From: FEN-1191 sp036490715
GTDB lineage: Bacteria > Pseudomonadota > Gammaproteobacteria > Steroidobacterales > Steroidobacteraceae
Length of the DNA stretch: 64,000 nt
Reading direction: 5' to 3'
Assembly (NCBI GenBank): GCA_036490715.1
Contig: DASXDL010000037.1
Location: 62,001-126,000, forward strand
The position numbers were made by a program, and so were the translations under genes. Below are positions 59,258 to 64,000 of the stretch, piece by piece (position 1 is the stretch's first letter; every line of letters starts with the position of its first letter). The notes beneath the pieces were generated by a model. It was not told the origin of the DNA. It saw only the letters and a list, made by a program, of their open reading frames with translations, and searched no databases.

Positions 59258-60199
59258 TCAGACGTAACGCGCGGGCTTCTTGGCCGATGCCGATGCGCGC
59301 AGTGCCGCGGTGTCGGCCGCCAACGCCAATGCACCCAGTGGCCCGGCGCGAGTACCTAATCCCGGTGGCACCAGATACCCGTCCAGCCCGCTGGTGACCT
59401 CCGGAATATCCAGGTAACCGTTCAGGCTCGCCCTCAGATAGGCGCGGATGCGCGGGAACAGATGCGGCTGGGCGTTGAGCACGCCGCCACCCATCAGGAT
59501 GCGCTGCGGCGCAACCGACACCACCAGAATGTGCGCCAACTGCGCCAGCGCGTGCGCGACCGTGTCCCAGATGCGGCTGTCCGGCGGCAGATGCATCGCC
59601 AGACCGCCGCTGCGCGCTTCGATCGCCGGCCCGGAAGCCAGACCTTCGACGCAATCGCCGTGAAACCGGCAGTTGCCCGGCCAGTGGTCACCGGCAGCGC
59701 GCACCACGCGCACATGACCGAGCTCGGGATGATGACAGCCCAGCACCGGCGAACCGGCCACCACCATGCCGACGCCGACGCCCGTGCCCACGGTGACGTA
59801 TGCGAAGTCCGTCAACCGCTGCGCCCCGCCCCAGCGGCCCTCGGCCAGCGCGGCTCCGATCACATCGGTGGTGAATCCCACCGGCACGCCGAAGCGCTTG
59901 TTGAAGAAGCCGGCCAGATCCACATCCTTCCAGCGCTCCTTCGGGGTCGCGCCGATGCGGCCGTAGGTGCGCGAATCGCGCCGCAGATCGAGCGGTCCGA
60001 ATGAAGCCACGCCGATCGCCTCAAGATCGCCGGTCGCGACACTCCAACGCTCGAGCACGTCGGCAATCGAACTCAGCGTCGAGGCCGGATCGCCCGTCTG
60101 CACGATCTCCTGCTCACGAATGTCATCAGGTCCGGTGCCCAGAATGCAGATGCACTTGGTGCCGCCCATCTCCACGCCGGCATAGGTCGCGGTCGACAT
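59258..60199 (-). CDS. ROK-family sugar kinase (fructokinase-like)
   Basis: 313 residues. The phosphate loop GVEMGGTKCICILG starts the protein; the acid segment TTDVIGAALAEGRWGGA and VTVGTGVGVGMVV are ATP/sugar sites, and HPELGHVRV with CRFHGDCVEGLASGPAI gives the His/Cys zinc site. This spelling is that of the Mak/fructokinase branch of ROK kinases. Expected reaction: fructose plus ATP to fructose-6-phosphate in the cytoplasm. Start and halogenase stop share a base (TAATG). Confidence 0.93.
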   Translation of the reverse strand: MSTATYAGVEMGGTKCICILGTGPDDIREQEIVQTGDPASTLSSIADVLERWSVATGDLEAIGVASFGPLDLRRDSRTYGRIGATPKERWKDVDLAGFFNKRFGVPVGFTTDVIGAALAEGRWGGAQRLTDFAYVTVGTGVGVGMVVAGSPVLGCHHPELGHVRVVRAAGDHWPGNCRFHGDCVEGLASGPAIEARSGGLAMHLPPDSRIWDTVAHALAQLAHILVVSVAPQRILMGGGVLNAQPHLFPRIRAYLRASLNGYLDIPEVTSGLDGYLVPPGLGTRAGPLGALALAADTAALRASASAKKPARYV

Positions 60200-61752
60200 T
60201 AGCCGCCCGCCTGGCGCGCCGCGCCGGTCGCGGCCGTTACGGCTGCGAAGTAGCTGTCGTGCGATGGCGCCTCGCGCAGCTCCTGCGCCACCTGCTGGCG
60301 CAGCGTCTGCATGATCTGCAGCACCTGCGGGTGATTGGCGCCACCGACCAATGGATCATAGGCGGCCGGTTCGATCCCTAAGCCTTCAAAAATGAAGAAC
60401 CAGCTGAGGTCGGTGAACAGCTCGCGCGGCTTGGGTCGGATGCGGCCGGTGCCGCGATACAGCTCGATGCGCCTCAGCAGACTGGTCGGCAACTTCATTG
60501 ACTGGCAGGCACACCACAGCGGGGTATCACTGCGCTGGGTGGCGCAGTAGTGCAGCACGATGAAATCACGAATGGCCTCTATTTCATCGGTCAGCTCGCC
60601 ATTGTAAGAATCGATATTGGTCTGCTCGAACGAGCGGTCGGGGAAATGGTCCAGCAGGTTGTAGACGCCGCTGATGACCAGCTGAATGCTGGTGGACTCG
60701 AGCGGTTCGAGAAACCCGGAGGCCAGACCGAGCGCGACGCAATTGCGGTTCCAAAACAGCTTGCGCCGGCCGGCCACGAAGCGCAGGAATCGCGGGTCGG
60801 CCAGTGGCCGTGCGCCCACGGTCTGCAGCAGGTCGTCGCAGGCGGCGGCATCGCTGATATGGGCGCTGCAGTAGACGTAGCCGTTGCCGACCCGATGCTG
60901 CAGCGGGATGCGCCACTGCCAGCCGGCGGCGCGGGCCGTGGACAGCGTCAGCGGCGCGCGCGCTCCGGCCAGCTCGGTCGGCAACGCGACTGCGCGATCA
61001 CAGGGCAGCAGATCGCTCCAGTCGAGGTACCCGGTTTTCAGCGTCTGCTCGATCAACAGGCCGCGAAATCCGCTGCAGTCTATGTATAGATCGGCCTGCA
61101 GCCGGGATCCGTCGGTGAATACCAGCTCATCGAGGAAACCATCGGCGCGCTGCGTAGCCCCCGCCACGGTGCGCTCGAGGCGCGCGACCCCGTGCTTCTC
61201 GGCATAGCCGCGCAGATATTTCGCCACCAAGCCGGCATCGAACTGCAACGCGTAGCGAAGTCCGGCCGCCGCACCTGGCGCCTGTGGATCGGGAAATCTG
61301 AATTTGTCCTGATCGCCGAGTGCGGCACACAGGCTGTACTGATCGATGCGCGGCGCCAGCCCGTCGGCCACGGCGCGATGCCAATAATGATAGAACGGCC
61401 GGCGATCGATCGTGGTGCCGAAGGTGCCGAATGGGTGCCAGTAGCTGTGCCCGATACGCCGCCAGTCGCGGAACTTGATGCCGAGCTTATAGGTGGACTG
61501 CGTCTGGCGGACGAAGTCGGCTTCGTTGATCTCCAGCAAGCGCAGCAGATCGATAAACGGCGGAATCGTGGCTTCGCCTACCCCGACGGTGCCGATGTCG
61601 GGCGATTCGATCACCGTCAGCGCGCAGCGCCTGTCGGGCAGAGCGCGCGCCAGAATGCTGGCCGCCACCCAGCCCGCCGTGCCGCCGCCGACGATCGCGA
61701 TGTGCCGGAGCCGATTGTTTTTCCCCGGCTCTGCTTTTTCTGCGTCCGCCAT
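60199..61752 (-). CDS. Flavin-dependent halogenase-like protein (tryptophan-halogenase family)
   Basis: 517 residues. FAD-binding GGGTAGW (22-28), the catalytic-lysine segment STYKLGIKFRDW (Lys89) and the halogenase signature WQWRIP (278-283) are all intact, so a halogenation-type chemistry is possible. LEPLESTSIQLVI marks the family C-terminal site. Such genes are frequent beside TonB receptors and sugar genes in Xanthomonas/Caulobacter-type bacteria and are usually not true tryptophan halogenases. No flavin reductase gene is near. It shares a base with the kinase start and follows the TonB receptor gene by 152 bases holding two hairpins. Confidence 0.9.
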   Translation of the reverse strand: MADAEKAEPGKNNRLRHIAIVGGGTAGWVAASILARALPDRRCALTVIESPDIGTVGVGEATIPPFIDLLRLLEINEADFVRQTQSTYKLGIKFRDWRRIGHSYWHPFGTFGTTIDRRPFYHYWHRAVADGLAPRIDQYSLCAALGDQDKFRFPDPQAPGAAAGLRYALQFDAGLVAKYLRGYAEKHGVARLERTVAGATQRADGFLDELVFTDGSRLQADLYIDCSGFRGLLIEQTLKTGYLDWSDLLPCDRAVALPTELAGARAPLTLSTARAAGWQWRIPLQHRVGNGYVYCSAHISDAAACDDLLQTVGARPLADPRFLRFVAGRRKLFWNRNCVALGLASGFLEPLESTSIQLVISGVYNLLDHFPDRSFEQTNIDSYNGELTDEIEAIRDFIVLHYCATQRSDTPLWCACQSMKLPTSLLRRIELYRGTGRIRPKPRELFTDLSWFFIFEGLGIEPAAYDPLVGGANHPQVLQIMQTLRQQVAQELREAPSHDSYFAAVTAATGAARQAGG

Positions 61753-61806
61753 GTCGATTCAGCACCTTGAGCCCAATGGACAGCCGTTGCAAGCTGGACC
61801 GCCATC

Positions 61807-61835
61807 CCGGCAGGCGCAAGTCGCGCCACTGCCGG
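61807..61835. other. Small hairpin between TonB receptor and halogenase-like gene
   Basis: ccggcag (61807-61813) pairs perfectly with ctgccgg (61829-61835) around a 15-base loop. It is the second of two hairpins in this 152-base gap in the direction of transcription. Confidence 0.4.
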
Positions 61836-61858
61836 TCGTTTCCACGTCGCAGGGAGTC

Positions 61859-61897
61859 GGGCCACGCCACGCCTGCCCGATCGGCATGGCGTGGCCC
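61859..61897 (-). terminator. Strong hairpin just after the TonB receptor gene
   Basis: gggccacgcca (61859-61869) pairs perfectly over 11 bp with tggcgtggccc (61887-61897) around a 17-base loop, 7 bases after the receptor stop codon on the minus strand. No U-run follows. It may partly end transcription or protect the receptor mRNA, so that receptor and cytoplasmic genes are made at different levels. Confidence 0.6.
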
Positions 61898-61904
61898 TGG
61901 TTGC

Positions 61905-64000
61905 TTACAGCTTGAACTTCACGCCGAAGAAATACCGGCGGCCCCAGTCGTCGTACGTAAACGGCTGGTTCTTCCACTGCAGATACGTATGCGCCGCCTC
62001 GTCGGTCAGATTCTGCGCCGACAGCACCACGCCGATGTGCTCGTTGACGTCGTACGACAGCTGCGCGTCAAGTTGCCCGTAGGGGGCGGCAAACACCTGC
62101 AGCACCTGGGGCACATTGTTGCGATCGGTGATGGTGAAGGTCGATCCGACCAGCGAGTCGTTCACCCGACTGCCCTGATAGGAGTACGACAGGCGGCCGG
62201 AGAAGCCGAAACGCTCGTAGTAACCCTGCACCGTGAACGAATCGTGCGCCACACCGGGAATGCCGGCATGCGACGAAAACTCTGTGACCTGATCCGAGGT
62301 CGATTGCGACAACGTGTAGTTGGCCGCGAACCCGAAGCCCTTCAGGAAGTTTTCATCGAACGCATACTGGCCGCCGACCTCGATGCCGTAGACGCGGCCC
62401 TTGCCGGCATTGACCGGCTCGCTGACATTGGAGGTGGTGCCGGCAAACGTAACCGGCACATTCTGGGTTTCAACAAAGCTGTCGATCTGCTTCCAGAATG
62501 CGCCGACGCTGGCCAGCGCTCCCTTGGCAAAGTAATTCTCGTACGACACCAAAGCCTGCGTAGCACGGTAGGGGTCCAGATTTGGATTACCGGAACTGCC
62601 GCCGGCGAAGATGAAGTTGGTGCTGCTGCCACTACGGGTGAAGTTATACGAGTTGCCCAGACCCAGGGAGAACAGGTCCTGCGGAGCGACCACGCGCGCC
62701 GCGCCGACCCGCAGCAGCTGCGTGTCAGTCAGATTGGCCGTGGCATTGAACGATGGCAGCACATCGGTATAGCTGCGGTTGGTGGTCACCGGCACGACGT
62801 TTGATTCGACGCCATTCCACGAGGCGGTGCCGTAGTAGGTGGGCACAGGAGCCGCCTGGCCACCGGACACGCTCAGGCTGGTCGATACCACGCGCAGACC
62901 GAAGTTCAGGTGGTACGGGTCCTGCTTGCCACCGAAATCCTCCATGAAGTACTCGGCGGTGGTGTACTCGTTCACGACGAACGAACTGAGGTTGTCCTTG
63001 AAGAAGTGCTCGGTGTTGTTGGGCACGCCCGCACCACCCCACACCGTCTCGAGATAGGTCGACGGGTTGGTCATGCCTCCGGTGTACGGATTCTTGACGC
63101 TGATGGTACCGGCGGCGAAGTTGTTGACGTTCAGCACCAGTCCGGGATTGGACGTCGCCGTCGAATACGGAATGTTGGGCGTGCCGTAGCCCGGATCCTG
63201 GTAGTAGTCATTGGGCCCGAAGTTGGCGCCCGGGTTGGACGGGTTGGGTCCGTTGGCGTTGCCCGCGATTTCGCCGTTGGACAGCGTGCCGTTGATCAGA
63301 TAGCGACCGAAGGTCTGATCGATATCCCGATTGGCGACGCGGAAACCGACCGACAGCACCGATTCGACGCCGGTGGACTGATCGATGGAAGCATCGCCCT
63401 TGACTGCCCACTGCCGGTTGTTGGTGCGATTGGCCCACGCCCAGTTCGACTTGAAAGTGGTGTAGGCCGGGTTGTTGAGGACGTCGGCGTACGGATTCAG
63501 ATACGAGATGCTCGGCAGTCCCGAGGTGCCGCCGTTGGCGTAGCTGAATTCATAACCGTGGTTGCCGGTCGCGCAGGTCGACGCGCCGTTGTTGCAGCCC
63601 GGCGCTGCCGGTGAGGTCGCCACACCGGCGCTGGTCGTATAAAGGCCATGTTCGACGTCGGCCTGGTCGGCTTCCAGATCGGAGCTGGCCTGCGCATATG
63701 ACACATCGAGCTTGGCCTTGAGCGCACCGCCAGCGTCGTAGTACGTCTTCCACTGCACGTTGTCGGCTTTGCTCTCGTTCGACTGGAACAGCGTCGCGGT
63801 CTCGGCGCCATTCGCATTGAACGTGCCAGACTGGATGACGCCATTGGCATCGAACGAGTACGGGTCGGTCGGATCGATGCCCGGGTGCAGCACGCCGGGA
63901 TGATCGCCCTGGCCGTTGAACCAGGCCTTATCGGTGTACTCGATGTTGGTGTCTTTCTCGTCCGAGTGAAAATAGTCCAGCCGCGTGGTGACGGAATCCA
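61905..64000 (-). CDS. TonB-dependent receptor, C-terminal part (cut by window edge)
   Basis: About 697 codons are visible and the reading frame continues past the right edge, so the signal peptide and plug lie outside. What is seen is barrel: VQWKTYYDAGGALKAKLDVS, LLRVGAARVVAPQDLFSLGL, ALVSYENYFAKGALASVGAF, VNAGKGRVYGIEVGGQYAFD and the end LQWKNQPFTYDDWGRRYFFG, VKFKL. These late motifs are typical of the large carbohydrate-type TonB receptors. It is upstream of the halogenase-kinase-regulator-importer-epimerase genes on the same strand and probably takes up the sugar oligomer that they use. Confidence 0.93.
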   Translation of the reverse strand, partial: DSVTTRLDYFHSDEKDTNIEYTDKAWFNGQGDHPGVLHPGIDPTDPYSFDANGVIQSGTFNANGAETATLFQSNESKADNVQWKTYYDAGGALKAKLDVSYAQASSDLEADQADVEHGLYTTSAGVATSPAAPGCNNGASTCATGNHGYEFSYANGGTSGLPSISYLNPYADVLNNPAYTTFKSNWAWANRTNNRQWAVKGDASIDQSTGVESVLSVGFRVANRDIDQTFGRYLINGTLSNGEIAGNANGPNPSNPGANFGPNDYYQDPGYGTPNIPYSTATSNPGLVLNVNNFAAGTISVKNPYTGGMTNPSTYLETVWGGAGVPNNTEHFFKDNLSSFVVNEYTTAEYFMEDFGGKQDPYHLNFGLRVVSTSLSVSGGQAAPVPTYYGTASWNGVESNVVPVTTNRSYTDVLPSFNATANLTDTQLLRVGAARVVAPQDLFSLGLGNSYNFTRSGSSTNFIFAGGSSGNPNLDPYRATQALVSYENYFAKGALASVGAFWKQIDSFVETQNVPVTFAGTTSNVSEPVNAGKGRVYGIEVGGQYAFDENFLKGFGFAANYTLSQSTSDQVTEFSSHAGIPGVAHDSFTVQGYYERFGFSGRLSYSYQGSRVNDSLVGSTFTITDRNNVPQVLQVFAAPYGQLDAQLSYDVNEHIGVVLSAQNLTDEAAHTYLQWKNQPFTYDDWGRRYFFGVKFKL

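Noticed and set aside
60199..61752. True tryptophan halogenase of an antibiotic cluster
   Set aside because: No biosynthetic genes, no flavin reductase; neighbours are sugar-use genes and a TonB receptor.
1..64000. CRISPR array, prophage, transposase, tRNA or rRNA genes
   Set aside because: I saw no regularly spaced repeats, phage structural or integrase genes, transposases, or recognisable RNA gene motifs; short or diverged RNA genes could still be missed by eye.

Overview
The window is dense, GC-rich bacterial chromosome with about 51 protein genes, short intergenic gaps, many 1-4 base start/stop overlaps, and no rRNA, tRNA, CRISPR array, insertion sequence or prophage that I could recognise. 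Gene content (TonB-dependent receptors, TPR-sulfotransferases, a flavin-dependent halogenase-like protein beside sugar genes, GloA, KirBac channel, DUF3570/DUF4266 proteins, c-type cytochrome motifs in exported proteins) points to an aerobic Gram-negative gammaproteobacterium. The Steroidobacter/Nevskia/Xanthomonas side of that class is my inference from family content, not from a marker gene.

Layout. (1) 1-6965, minus: exported proteins with redox or heme motifs: a Tat-exported DUF1501-like protein, a lipoprotein joining two CxxCH motifs to a LamG domain, a one-CxxCH exported protein, then a TlpA-like thioredoxin, a coiled-coil periplasmic protein and the N-terminal part of a further exported protein. 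(2) 7261-13291, plus, divergent from (1): a TolB-propeller-like lipoprotein with two CxxCH motifs, an SH3/beta-barrel protein, an outer-membrane barrel lipoprotein, TlpA, DUF4266 and DUF3570. (1) and (2) look like one large envelope system that I cannot match to a described pathway. (3) 13334-18181, plus: SYLF lipid-binding protein, ABC-2 exporter pair, EamA permease, rhomboid protease, KirBac channel. (4) 18178-20361, minus: HtrA-like protease, stand-alone LuxR-type HTH and a protease-like protein that has lost its catalytic residues, in one operon. (5) 20685-25364, plus: TPR-sulfotransferase and TonB-dependent receptor. (6) 25361-30826, minus: DUF4331, small lipoprotein, TPR protein, HupE/UreJ-like membrane protein and M20 amidohydrolase in one tight operon. 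(7) 30965-35546, minus: beta-hydroxyacid dehydrogenase, glutathione peroxidase, thioredoxin, M1 aminopeptidase. (8) 35923-46803: Yip1-domain protein, CsgG-like SH3 protein, a very large double hybrid histidine kinase, phosphoribosyltransferase, glyoxalase I, cytochrome P450, exported oligoendopeptidase F-like protein. (9) 46824-53510, minus: exported subtilase with a GlyGly-CTERM-like tail, three glycosyltransferases and cardiolipin synthase. (10) 53601-55550, plus: second TPR-sulfotransferase. (11) 55516-64000, minus: hexose-use locus: TonB receptor (cut by the window edge), halogenase-like flavoprotein, ROK fructokinase-like kinase, ROK regulator, FucP-like MFS importer, AGE-family epimerase.

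How the genes may work together. The hexose locus is self-consistent: outer-membrane uptake, inner-membrane import, 2-epimerisation (for example mannose to fructose), phosphorylation, and a local ROK regulator. The first 13 kb is consistent with a secreted/outer-membrane c-type heme system with its own thiol-disulfide proteins. All functions come from reading motifs in the translations; no database search was run.
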